Shown here: in pieces, positions 32,106-41,706 of the stretch
How the letters are laid out: every line of letters begins with the position of its first letter
Numbering within the stretch: the first letter of the stretch is position 1
Source of the DNA: Emydura subglobosa
Lineage: Eukaryota; Chordata; Testudines; Chelidae
DNA length: 64,000 nt
Reading direction: 5' to 3'
NCBI GenBank assembly: GCA_007922225.1
Contig: ML680053.1
Coordinates: 12,479,036-12,543,035 of the forward strand
Made by a program: the position numbers and the translations under genes
The notes under the pieces: model-generated
Told to the model about the DNA's origin: nothing
The model's database searches: none
Seen by the model: only the letters and a program-made list of their open reading frames with translations

Positions 32106-33619
32106 TTGTGGCGGGGTGAGAACGACCTGCTGAGGCGGTCTGCCTCATTGTTCTTGACCCCAGGGAGGTGAAAGGCAGATAAGTGAAAATCGTGCCTCAC
32201 CGCGAAATCCCACAGGCGGATAGCTTCCTGGCAGAGAGCCGAGGAGTGTGCTCCCCCTTGTCTGTTCACGTAGAACATAGCCGCCGTATTGTCCGTGAGG
32301 ACCTGGATCACCCTGTCCTTCAGGAATGGAAGGAAAACCATGCAGGCCAAGCGGACCGCTCTGAGCTCGCACACATTGATGTGCAGAGCCCTTTCCTTGG
32401 GCGACCACAGCCCCTGGGTGCCCCGATTGTGACTGATGTGGGCTCCCCATCCCATATCGGATGCATCTGTGATGAGCATCACTGACGGGGTTAGGTCTCT
32501 GAACGGGACTCCCTTCATCACTTCCCTTGGGTCCCTCCACCAATTGAGGGAGGACAGCACCTGTGGGGGAACCATGACCACTCTAGTTAGAGAATGTCTG
32601 TTTGGCACGTACACCGAGGCTAACCATGCCTGTAGAGGCCTAAGCCTAAGACGAGCCAGCCTCACTACATACGTGGAGGCTGCCATATGTCCCAACAGCT
32701 GCAGACAATGTCTGGCCGTCGTCGTGGGGGACCTGTGGAGATCGGAGATAATGGTCGCCATTGCCTCGAACTGAGTCTGCAGGAGGAAGGCTCTGGCCTG
32801 TACCGCATCCAATGTAGCTCCAATAAACTCTATACGTTGTACTGGAGAGAGTGTGGATTTCTGTTCATTAATAAGCAACCCCAGGCTGGTGCATGTCTCG
32901 CAGGTGAGACGTAAGCTACTTCTCACGTGGGCCTTCGACTTCCCCCGGATCAACCAGTCATCCAGGTAGGGGAAGACCTGTACCCCGCTGCAACGCAGGT
33001 GGGCCACCACCACTGCCATGCATTTAGTAAAGACTCTGGGTGCTGAGGAGATACCGAAGGGTAGGGACCGAAACTGGTAGTGTCGCCCGGCTACCATGAA
33101 CCGTAAGAGCCTTCTATGGCTGGGTAATATAGATATGTGGAAGTATGCGTCCTTCAAATCCAGGGCAGCGAACCAATCCCCAGGGTCTAAGACCGGAATA
33201 ATAGTGGCGAGGGAAACCATGCGGAACTTAACGCGTCTGATATACTTGTTCAGACGACGTAGGTCTAAGATGGGTCTAAGGCCCCCCTTCGCCTTGGGGA
33301 TCAAGAAATATCTAGAATAAAATCCCCGACCTTCCTCGGTCACCGGGACTTCCTCTACCGCCCCCAGCTCCAGGAGTGAATCAATCTCCTGTAGCAAGAG
33401 CTGAACATGGGCAGGGTCCCCGATGGGGGACAACCTAGCGAGGGAGTCGGGGGGAAAAGCCGTGAGCTGGAGGGTATAACCCTTGGCGATCACCTCTAGG
33501 ACCCACCGGTCCGTAGTAATGGCTTCCCATTCTGTGAAGAAGGGGACGGAGCCTATCTGCAAACAGACGGTTAAGATCCCGGGGAGAAGGAAGAGTACTA
33601 CCCTCCTGCACAGGGTCAA
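31772..33619 (-). CDS. DIRS reverse transcriptase - RNase H - methyltransferase-like polyprotein
   Basis: Open frame of 615 codons. RT: the IPKAKGGLRPILDLRRLN block at residues 107-124, first catalytic Asp in ALDLKDAYF (152-160), SLPFGISSAP at 185-194, and the YLDD active site at 218-221. RNase H: the four acidic residues are in place, Asp385 (TDAS), Glu418 (CELRA), Asp443 (TDN) and Asp494 (EAD). Residues about 500-610 (HKWSLHQDIVTLIF..., LDLFAS, YAFPPIPLLP) match the Dam-methyltransferase-like region of DIRS polyproteins. The first codon at 33619 is TTG, not ATG, so the true start lies upstream or is set by overlap with gag. The frame is unbroken, unlike gag and the recombinase. It copies element RNA into DNA in particles. 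Confidence 0.92.
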   Translation of the reverse strand: MTLCRRVVLFLLPGILTVCLQIGSVPFFTEWEAITTDRWVLEVIAKGYTLQLTAFPPDSLARLSPIGDPAHVQLLLQEIDSLLELGAVEEVPVTEEGRGFYSRYFLIPKAKGGLRPILDLRRLNKYIRRVKFRMVSLATIIPVLDPGDWFAALDLKDAYFHISILPSHRRLLRFMVAGRHYQFRSLPFGISSAPRVFTKCMAVVVAHLRCSGVQVFPYLDDWLIRGKSKAHVRSSLRLTCETCTSLGLLINEQKSTLSPVQRIEFIGATLDAVQARAFLLQTQFEAMATIISDLHRSPTTTARHCLQLLGHMAASTYVVRLARLRLRPLQAWLASVYVPNRHSLTRVVMVPPQVLSSLNWWRDPREVMKGVPFRDLTPSVMLITDASDMGWGAHISHNRGTQGLWSPKERALHINVCELRAVRLACMVFLPFLKDRVIQVLTDNTAAMFYVNRQGGAHSSALCQEAIRLWDFAVRHDFHLSAFHLPGVKNNEADRLSRSFSPRHKWSLHQDIVTLIFQRWGVPHLDLFASAWNRKCPRFCSLRGREPGSLSDAFLIDWTGGLMYAFPPIPLLPQVLFKIKRDRANIILIAPAWLRQHWYSMLLDLSITEPIPLPR

Positions 33620-34832
33620 AAACGTTTATTAACATTACCCCCTTTAGAAGGCTTTGCTGGCCCCCAGCAGAGGATCCCTGCCGGCCTCCTCTGTTGGGCC
33701 CACGATAGCGCTCACGACCTCTCCTCTGTTGGGCGGGTCGAGGCGCCTGCCTTGGTGGGGGTGGCGGCTGCCTCTGGACTTGAGGCCAGGACTGACGCCT
33801 TGAGGCCTGGGGGGTATACAGCCCAAGGGACTTCAGGGTAGCTCGAGAGTCTTTGAGGGCATGCAGTTTTTCGTCCGTTTTCTCCGAAAAAAGCCCCGAG
33901 CTGTCGAAGGGAAGGTCCTGTATGGCCTGTTGGACCTCCTGGGACAGGCCGGATGCCTGAAGCCAAGAACAGCGGCGCATGATGACAGCGGAGGCCATCG
34001 CCCTGCTAGCAGTGTCCGCCGCATCGCTGGCAGACTGCAGGGCCGCATTTGCCACCGCCTCCCCCTCCTGCAGCACTGTGGCAAAGTCTGCCGCTTGGTC
34101 AGGCGGTAACGTGGCTGCAAACCGTTGCATCGAGGCCCAGAGGTTCAGGTTATATTTGCCTAACAGGGCCTGGTGGTTCACTACTCTAAACTGCAAGGCT
34201 GCAGTAGAGTAGATTTTCCTCACAAATAAATCCATTTTCCGGCCCTCCTTGTCTTTGGGAGTGTTCCCCTGGTTCCCTTGGTGGTCTCTTTGATTGGCCG
34301 CATCGACCACCAAAGAGCTTGGGGCAGGGTGATTATACAAAAATTCAAAAGGCTCCTTGGGGACATAGTATTTTCTCTCTACCCCCTTGGATGTGGAAGG
34401 TAGAGAGGAAGGGGTCTGCCAGAGATTCCTGGCAATCTTCATGACCCTGTCATGAACTGGTAGGGTAGCCCTTGATGGCCCCACAAACCTTGAGGGCCCA
34501 AATAAAGGGTCCTCCTCCTCAGACATGAGCTTAAACTCCATGCCCAAGTTCTCAGCTGCCCTTTTCAGGAGGTCCTGATGGGCGCGGAAATCAAACAGGG
34601 GTGCCCTGTGATCCCTGGCCACCGCCTCATCTGGAGATGAGGAGGAGGAGGGAGGTATGGGTCTAGTGGAGGGTCCCTCTCCTGGCTCAGAGTCCTCCTT
34701 TGAGACCTGCCCCTGTGTTTTAGCGGTGGGGGTACCGGAGGAGCCCCTGCAGATTGCAAGGACACTGACCCCTGGGCCATGGGAGCATTCCATGGACCCC
34801 AATATGGCCATTGCCATGGGCCTTGGCCCCAA
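33435..34832 (-). pseudogene. DIRS gag, C-terminal (capsid-like) part
   Basis: An open frame of 465 codons (first codon TTG) covers the conserved body of the DIRS gag-like protein. There is an acidic FKLMSEEEDPLFG stretch, an LPVHDRVMKIARNLW helix, KMDLFVRKIYSTAALQFRVVNHQ, and an alanine-rich helical run (EAVANAALQSASDAADTASR). A Pro/Arg-rich tail (QRQPPPPPRQAPRPAQQRRG) probably binds nucleic acid. It overlaps the RT frame for ~185 bases in another frame. A frameshift near 34700 separates it from the middle part of gag, so the full protein is not encoded. Role: particle assembly, inferred from position and family. Confidence 0.8.
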
Positions 34833-35620
34833 CCCGGTGCCTGCAAGGGTAATGGCTGCTGCACCGTAGCCCGTTTGCCTCCAGAACCTCCCATGCGTCG
34901 CTTGCCACTCCGACGTGGAGAGTGGCTGGATGACGACGATGTTGACCGGTGCCGACGTCTGCGGTGCCGGTGGGAGGACGACGCCGGGGAAGATGATGTC
35001 GAGGACCTGCCCCTACGTCGGGACGAGTTGCGGTGCCGCTTACCCCCTCTAGAGCAGGAGCGGTGCCGGGGCCGGCGAAGCTGAGGAGACTCTGTCCTCC
35101 AAGTCATCGGTGCCGGGCCCATCAGTGCCGGGCCCACCGGTGCCGGGCCCATCGGCGCCGGGCCCATCGGCGCCGGCGTGGAAGGAGGATCCCGGGTTTC
35201 TGGTGCCGACAGTTGTGGGCTACTGTCCCTTGATATACCGGACAGAGACCTGGACCGGTGCCGGGACGGGCTCCGTACCGGAGTCCGCGAGCCCAAACTA
35301 CAGCCTTTGCCAGGGTCGGAGCTGGACCGACAGCGACTCCGGCGATGGACTCAGGACTGCCCACGGTGCCGCGGTACCGAGTCGCTCGACGACCTAGAGT
35401 CGGAGCTCGGAGGGGAGTCGACGCACTCCACCTTCCGTGACCGTCTGGATGGAGACTTAGATTGAGGACGTCTCCACCCACCGGGACCACCCAGCGCGGG
35501 TTTGCCCTGAGACGCAGGTCCCTTGCCCCTCAGCCGAGGGGGGGACGGAGGCGTAGGCATGGCCATGAGGGCACGTGCCGCAGTAAACGCCTCCGGCGTC
35601 GACGACCCTTGCAGGTGCAC
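34565..35620 (-). pseudogene. DIRS gag, middle low-complexity part
   Basis: A second minus frame (35620-35351, stop, 35296-34565) links the N-terminal and C-terminal parts of gag. It is rich in Ser, Arg and Pro (RSRSLSGISRDSSPQ, SSTSSSPASSSHRHRRRRHR). A run of Gly-Pro-Ala-Pro-Met pentapeptides is encoded by a 15-bp tandem repeat at about 35105-35178. It is entered by a frameshift near 35640 and carries an in-frame stop at 35353-35351. Confidence 0.7.
35105..35178. repeat. 15-bp minisatellite inside DIRS gag
   Basis: About five units of a GGTGCCGGGCCCATC-like 15-mer occur in tandem with single-base variants. Because the unit is a multiple of three, copy-number change keeps the gag frame. Confidence 0.85.
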
Positions 35621-36081
35621 TCCCCCACCCCCAGGAGTCGGGGGAGGCAGCGTGGAGACACCGAGGCTAGAGTAATCTCCACGGCCCGTGGCTGGGGTGT
35701 CTCCTTGCTCGCTCCTTGCTGCGATAGCAGGGAGGAGTCCTTAGGTGCGGTCAGGGACCGTGCCGTCTTCTTTGGCACCTTCGGTGCCGGCGTCGGTGTC
35801 GAGGACGGTGCCGGTGGAGGTGCGCTCCGCACCGACGACACACTCGGTGCCGACGGTGATCGAGATGGCTCGGATACTGGCCGGAGTGCTGACTCCATCA
35901 AGATAGCCTTCAGCCTAGCGTCTCTTTCTTTTTGAGTCCGGGGCTTGAAGGACTTACAGATCCGGCACTTGTCACGTCTGTGTTGCTCCCCGAGGCACCA
36001 GAGGCAACGGTCGTGTGGGTCGCTGACCGGAAAGGCTTTAGTACAGAGATCACAGTTCTTAAAGCCTGAAGAGCCTGGCAT
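35530..36081 (-). pseudogene. DIRS gag, N-terminal zinc-binding part
   Basis: The frame starts at a genuine ATG at 36081. Residues 10-50 hold a Cys/His cluster: CDLC, then DPHDRCLWC, then EQHRRDKCRIC, which suggests zinc binding. A Pro/Ser/Ala-rich linker follows (SAPPPAPSSTPTPAPKVPKK). From about residue 150 the frame becomes an Arg-rich nonsense run after a frameshift near 35640, so only the first ~145 residues are native. The start lies ~210 bp inside the terminal repeat. Confidence 0.8.
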
Positions 36082-36233
36082 GGCTCAAAGAAAAGATCCC
36101 CGTTAGGGGTACTTATCTAACACTTAACTATTAACACTATAAACAACTACTTAACACTAAAACTCTAAAGAACAGTCAATCAACAAGCTAGGGTACGAGT
36201 GCTACTTGCAGACAGCAAGAGGCAGTAGTTCCA

Positions 36234-36433
36234 GCAACCGTCACAGGCGGAAAGAAGGAACTGGGGGCCCGCGGGGCCAGCAGCGCCCTTTATACCGCGA
36301 CATGAGCGTGGCACTCCAGGGGGCGCCTGAGCTGGCCCTGCGGGGCTTGCTAGGGAAAAAAGTTCCGGGAATCTGTGCACGGGGCGCGCACACACCTATA
36401 TTGGAATGCATATGAGCAATCACTCGAAGATAG
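36234..36433. repeat. DIRS inverted terminal repeat, 5' side
   Basis: About 180 bp (36234-36414) inverted relative to 30309-30487, plus the outer extension to 36433 ending cactcgaagatag, whose complement sits in the internal complementary region. The CR1 sequence aatctttatcattgg starts at 36434. Confidence 0.9.
36289..36294 (-). promoter_or_regulatory. TATA-like box driving the DIRS genes
   Basis: On the minus strand the terminal repeat reads gcggtataaagggcgctg, about 210 bases before the gag ATG and facing it. It is placed as expected for the element's own promoter. Function is inferred from position. Confidence 0.55.
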
Positions 36434-36569
36434 AATCTTTATCATTGGCGATTTTTAAGAGCAGGTTAGACAAACATCTGTCAGGCATTGTCTAGATAAT
36501 GCTTGGTCCAAGTGCAGGGGACTGGACTAGATAACTTTTCAAGGTCCCTTCCAGTCTTACGATTCTATG
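36434..36569 (+). mobile_element. CR1 LINE copy B, right part (3' end)
   Basis: It continues the CR1 cut at 30180: aatctttatcattggcgat, gagcaggttagacaaacatc, ggggactggactagataac and the terminal gattctatga. The 3' end is complete. Confidence 0.9.
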
Positions 36570-37292
36570 AATGTCTTTTCAAGTATTTAGTGAGCTGAAT
36601 TCTACAAGAATGAGGTTTAAAAGTTTTTTAGTATTTCATCCAGTTTATCAGTCATCTTCTGCCTTAATCTCTGGAGACACAACAGCTTCAGTAGAAAATA
36701 TTCATTCATACTGGGGGAAATGCATTTGCTATGTTTGCTTTGTCATTTTTACAGTGTAATAGAGAAATGAATTATATCTCTAGTTTACAAATCAGAAGTT
36801 TTTATTACTTTTATTGAGATTCTTTCATAATCACTCACAGATAATATTAAAATGGAATTGTAAGTATAAATCTACATTGCACAGCTAATGTTTTTATGGT
36901 GAGTTTGTTGAGTGTTTTAAAAACTTCTAAATCATTTTAAGTGTCTGAATGGTGGGGAAAGCCTCTCTCCACTTCTGATTCCTGCTTACAATTCCTGATT
37001 ACAAAACAGTACACATGAGACAACAGCTATGGATCTAAAGTAAATAAAATAAATAACATTCTCATGACTAAATAATAATCATGATGATGCACATAACTCG
37101 TATCCATTTCCTTGTGTTTCCATTGCTGTTCTCCTACCTTCTAAACTTTCCATCTGCTATGACTTGCCCATATGAGGCAACTTTCTGGATCAAGGCCATA
37201 GACGGTGAACTCCATGGAACAGGGACTGTTTCTTATTATGTGTGTGTATAGAGCACATAGCACAATGGGACCCTGATCCTTTTCAGAGACTC
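36570..37292. repeat. Intron with a MIR-related SINE tail
   Basis: About 37195-37290 (ggaacagggactgtttctta, catagcacaatgggaccct) is the tail module of the amniote MIR-related repeat. The rest is unrecognised. Confidence 0.45.
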
Positions 37293-37580
37293 TAGGGTAG
37301 GGCTGGCTGGAAAATGAGAATTCTGTTTCATAAAAACTTTCAAGAGAAGAGATTTAACCTGTCTTCTATACCTCATGTAAGTGCATTTACCATCAGGCTA
37401 CTGATTAAATTTGATCTCAAGCACTCTTTCATTTTGGCCAGAAATTCCATCCTGGAACTTCTTAAACCTTCCTGACAAAATTTAGTCAAAATCATTATGT
37501 TTCCACAAAAGTTTTGGCTTTCACAAATTGGCATTTTCCTATGAAATATATTTTGTCAAAAAATTCCCCACCAGCTCTAT
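37293..37580. repeat. Family A repeat (copy)
   Basis: Starts at gtagggctggctggaaaatg and ends attccccaccagctctattc; the ends are inverted relatives (agggctggc against ccagctct). The AT-rich interior is typical of the family. Confidence 0.6.
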
Positions 37581-38416
37581 TCTGGGGTAATGCAAATAAA
37601 AAAACAAAATTAACATTGAAGAACAGTTAAGTAGCCACCAAAAATAACAAGCTCACATCCTCTCCTTATTCAAATGCCTCCAGAAAATTTACTCTTCTGA
37701 GGTAACCCTCATCTCTGAAAGCAACCCCTGATATCCCCTACCTAATATGAAACAAAAATGCAGTGCAGGCATTCTCTGGATCTCTTCATGCACTTCAATT
37801 TGATTTTATCGATCTTTCAGACAGATCTTTTCAGCAGTGTGGAGTGGGGCCTGTAACCTTTAGAACCTTCAATGCCAACTGATAATGGCTGTTACAAAAA
37901 TATCCTGATTCTGCTATGTATCTTTTGGTCTTAAATGAAAGCCACAGTTATGCTGATCATTCACATGATTGTAAAATGTATGTACAAATACTACGTGAGG
38001 AGTTAGATATATGTGCTAAAGCCTGTATTAAGGCAGAGCTGACAAACTGATTTCTGCCAGACAATGGATATTTCTTTACCTGTGTGTGTTGGTCCACATG
38101 TCAATTAAGCATTGTAACTCAACATAGTAGAGAGCCATTGACATACAAAGTTAGCAGGGGATGTGAAGTCATCAGGAAAGCAACACACTGGAGAATAAGC
38201 TACAGCGGTTCTCCTGAGTTGGGTTACAAACAATGAACAACTTTCGAGATGTGAGGAGAAGGCAAGGAAGACACCCCTTTATTCTGCTCCTTGGAGATAA
38301 ACGGACAGTGTATTTACACTCACAAAAACAGGATCTCAACCAGACTTGGTTGAAATACGGCAGAAGACATTAGAGTTAAAATAATTTAGACTGGAGATAA
38401 GTCTGTTAAGTCAAGT
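37581..38416. other. Intronic sequence, nothing recognised
   Basis: No supported feature. Confidence 0.4.
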
Positions 38417-38913
38417 CTCTAGAACAGTGGTCCCCAAACATTTTACAGTGCGCCCCCCTTACCTCTCTTTGCACCCCCTCGCTCTCCCTCTCCCCCCAGC
38501 TGGGGCTGGAAGCAGGGCTACAGCTGGGGCAGGGGACTATGGCTGGGAGTGGGGCTAATCAGGACCCTGAGACTGGGAGCGGGGTTGCAGTTGGGGCCTT
38601 GAGGCTGGGGCCACAGCCAGTGTTGGGGGGACCAGGGGCCAGAGCTGGAGGCTACGGGGGTGGCCAAGGACCAGGGGACACTGGGGACTATGGCTGGGGG
38701 CTGGGCGCTGGGGGCTGAGGCTGGGCCAGGAGCTGTGGCCAGGAGGCGGGGCCGGGAGCCGAGGCTGCAGCCGCAGCTGGGGCGCTAGAGCCGGAGCAGA
38801 GCTCAGGGCAGAATGGAGCTGAGTGGCACTCCCTCCCTACCCCTCAAATGTTCCTCCATGCTCCCCGGGAAGGGGGGGGAGTGCCCCATAGTTTGGGGAC
38901 CTCTGCTGTAGAA
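38417..38913. mobile_element. GC-rich hAT MITE with 8-bp target duplication
   Basis: The element 38425-38905 has inverted ends cagtggtccccaaac and gtttggggacctctg. It is bordered by ctctagaa (38417-38424) and ctgtagaa (38906-38913), an 8-bp target duplication with one mismatch, as made by hAT transposases. The interior is guanine-rich with many gctggggc/ggggctgg blocks (38500-38780) and encodes nothing. Confidence 0.85.
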
Positions 38914-40699
38914 CGTGTGTTATACTTTTATTTTATACGTAATCTGTTGTTTCATTATTTTTACTCACTGTCTCTTGCAACCTGGCCTTTGATAATCAAC
39001 TTAATCAAACTCATATCTCACTTATACAAGGATCTGATCGTGACATGAATCCTCTAAGCTGGGGTGTATACTGCTCCCTTGGGGACAGCAGACCCGGTAT
39101 TACTGTGAGTGTTCAGTGGATAAAGTGGTAGACGCTACAGGGGAATGCTTCAAAGGGGCTCAGAGACTAGAGTACACCTATTGTTAATCTGCAAGGCAAA
39201 ACAAGGGCTGGCATAGCCCAGAGCAGATTGGGTGCCTAACAGCCTGGAGGTGCCATGGAGATGACACTCAGTTAAGCACAAGCAAGTCTTTCTCTTGCTG
39301 GAGCGTAACAAGGTGACTCACCATCCTGGGCACCCCAAGAACCATCACAGGACCATAGAGTATATGGCTGCCTTTTAGGGGGAAATTTTCAAAGGCACAA
39401 AGGGCAGTAAGGTCCCCAGCTTCCATCGAATGTCAATGGGAGAGTTCCTAACTTCCTTTTTGCTTGTAAAGTCCCCCTTCAAATTACAATCGTCATCTAA
39501 ATATTATGGATATTTAGCATTTTACCTATGGTACCACAGAGTGTATCTGAAAGGTACTTTCACTGTCTGGTATTAGTATATACTGTACTCGGACAATCTT
39601 ATTTAGTGTATTGAATACTGTGCTTGTTATCACAGTCCCCAGAGCGCACTGGACTGTATTTAGTCCTTTTATTGCTGATACAGTGTTCCAAGAAGCAGGT
39701 TTATAGTTCTGATGAAAGAAAAAAAAACAGTGCCACCTGCAAGAAAATAATCCAAACCATGATAAAATAGAAAATACTTTAAATGATTCACACGTCATCA
39801 ACATTGCTTTTCTTGTAAAAAATATTTCCCATAGTGTTTACCCACCTGGATTTAACCTTTCAAGTGTCTCCATATTATGCTGCGAATGGAAAACAAAAGG
39901 CTCGTGAATGCTAATGCAAACTCTGACACACACTCGCTCTGTGACCTTGGTCAAGTCACTTAGGCCAACATTTTTAAAAGTGGTCAGTGACTGAGATGCC
40001 TCAGGGTGGGTTGGTTGGTTTGCTTTCTGCCCAACTTGAAAGACTTGGGACTGGCCTTTCCAGAATAGTTCAGTGCCCACAATTCTAAAGGGCCCTGATT
40101 CAGGACAGCATCCCTGTTCATGCATAAGCTCAAGTGCACGTGCATTAGCGTGACTGCTTTCCTGAACTAGGGCCGATACTTGCTGTGGATGCTCATCACC
40201 TCTGAAATTCAGGCTGCAAATTGGTCACTCAAAAATTGAGGCACTCCAAATTAGAGGCCACTTTTGAAAATCTGGGCTGTAACTTTTCTTTTTTTGTTTC
40301 CCCATGTGTAAAATCATCTACTTTATGTGGAAAGGCTAATGATGAAGTTAATGCTTGCAAAGCCCAGTGGCTGCCATCCTACCAGATCCCAGGTTTCCTG
40401 CTTACTGGATGATTGTCTTTTCCAGAACCTTTTAAAAATGTTGCCAGTGTGCATATAACTGCAAACAAACATCTGGGCTTCCCTTCTGCAAACCTAAAGA
40501 AATATCTTCCTCCTCTGTATCCCTTCATCTCATTAGGCAAAATGAAGCCATTCTGTTTTAAAGCATTATCTTATTAGCATACCTCCAAATTCTTAGGCCA
40601 GCACTGTGAGTACTGAAAAGATCCTGTGGGAATCTCATGATTATGGTATAGAATGAAAAACTGTTTCACTGGCTTGCCCCAAATGCCAAGGCTGACTCT
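38914..40699. repeat. Intron with several dispersed-repeat scraps
   Basis: Short pieces of the ttttcaaaa/gaaaat family lie near 39375-39480, 39960-40060 and 40225-40280. A MIR-like tgtgaccttggtcaagtcac lies at about 39940-39960. A cagcaaagcacttaa-type scrap lies near 40095-40175. None is complete. Confidence 0.45.
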
Positions 40700-40835
40700 G
40701 GAATTTAATGAGAGAGACAAGGTAGGTGAGGCAATACCTTTCATTGAATCAACTTCTGTTGGTGGAAGGCACAAGCTTTTGAGCTACACAATAGCTCCAG
40801 TGAAAGATATTACCTCACCTACCTTGTCTCTTTCA
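40700..40835. mobile_element. Short palindromic MITE
   Basis: Ends gagagacaaggtaggtgagg and cctcacctaccttgtctctt are near-perfect inverted repeats. The interior contains caacttctgttggtgg and caagcttttgagctacac. The unit is about 135 bp with no coding capacity. Confidence 0.7.
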
Positions 40836-41086
40836 TATCCCAGGACCATCACAGCTACAGCAACACTGGTAACAACTATGGACAATATCAAATTCTGGAG
40901 TTTAATGTCCAATAGGAAAATATCATACAGAATTTAACAGAAGTGGAGCCAATAAGTTCTATCGAAATTTAATACAGCTCTACAGAACTGACTCTACAGA
41001 CCTACAGAAATTGATAGCTATCCCATGGAATTCTATAGTGAGGTTATAATTCTCTTTACACTATAGGTTTATTCTATTACATTTTA

Positions 41087-41235
41087 ACAACATAGGAATT
41101 GCTGCATTGGCTCAGACTTGAGGTCCATCTAATCCAGTATCCTGTTTTCGCCAGTGGCCTGAACCAGAAGTTTCAGAGGAAGGTGTAAGAACCCCATAGA
41201 AGGCAGGTAATTTATCCCCGTACCTTCCCGACCCT
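41087..41235. repeat. Dispersed repeat, ggtccatctagaccagtatcc family (copy 2)
   Basis: Same block order as 11395-11560: acaacataggaattgctgc, aggtccatctaatccagtat, cctgttttcgccagtggcc. More diverged. Confidence 0.55.
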
Positions 41236-41289
41236 CCTGTGCCAAGCTCAGCGTCAGTGGCATGAAAAAGAATAATGATAATATTTAAT

Positions 41290-41375
41290 CACAATTGAAG
41301 TCAGTGGGACTAATCATATGCTTACAATTTAGCAAGTGCTTGATGCTTTATTGGATCAGGGCCATTATCCATCAA
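41290..41375. repeat. cagcaaagcacttaa-type MITE fragment
   Basis: Contains gaagtcagtgggactaatca, tagcaagtgcttgatgc and ggatcagggcc, one arm of the palindromic family also seen at 4318. Confidence 0.45.
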
Positions 41376-41549
41376 CCTGTGCAAATTCTGGTATTTCTGT
41401 ACCTATTCTAACTGCTCTGTTTTTCACCTCAAATCATCTGGATTTCCCAGCATCCTCAGAAAAGGGGCCAACAATCCCCAGCTGTTTTACATATATACAG
41501 TGATCACTGCTATTGACTTCTACTTTGTATAGGCATAATATAGACCATG

Positions 41550-41706
41550 TGTTCTCAGCCTGGGGGTCTCAATTCCCAGATAGGTCAAACAGCTAGCAAG
41601 GGGTCATGACCACCTTGCTCTCCTTATATTGCTAAATGGGAGGGAGTTCTGGGGCAGTCACAGTGTACAAAAGGGGTTCTGTTATGGAAAAAGTTGAGAA
41701 ACACTG
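41550..41706. mobile_element. Short hAT-like element (ttctcagcctggggg ends)
   Basis: The left end gtgttctcagcctggggg and right end aaagttgagaaacactggg are inverted relatives of the cagtgtttctcaacc terminus common among vertebrate hAT/Charlie elements. About 155 bp, no coding capacity. Confidence 0.55.

Larger units (their letters stand above)
30181..36433 (-). mobile_element. DIRS-type tyrosine-recombinase retrotransposon
   Basis: This near-complete element is in minus orientation. From its 5' end (36433) come an inverted terminal repeat, gag (36081 to about 33435), reverse transcriptase with RNase H and a methyltransferase-like region (33619-31772), a tyrosine recombinase (32105-30648), an internal complementary region (30513-30614) and the other inverted terminal repeat. 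It splits a CR1 with no target duplication: 30171-30180 joined to 36434 onwards restores CR1 exactly, as expected for recombinase-mediated insertion. All coding regions carry some damage except the RT/RNase H frame. A 100-N gap lies in the outer left hairpin. Such elements are known from turtles and lizards. Confidence 0.95.

Noticed and set aside
31797..33320. Several plus-strand open frames of 74-124 codons opposite the DIRS coding regions
   Set aside because: They are mirror frames of the GC-rich RT and recombinase genes, with no domain of their own.
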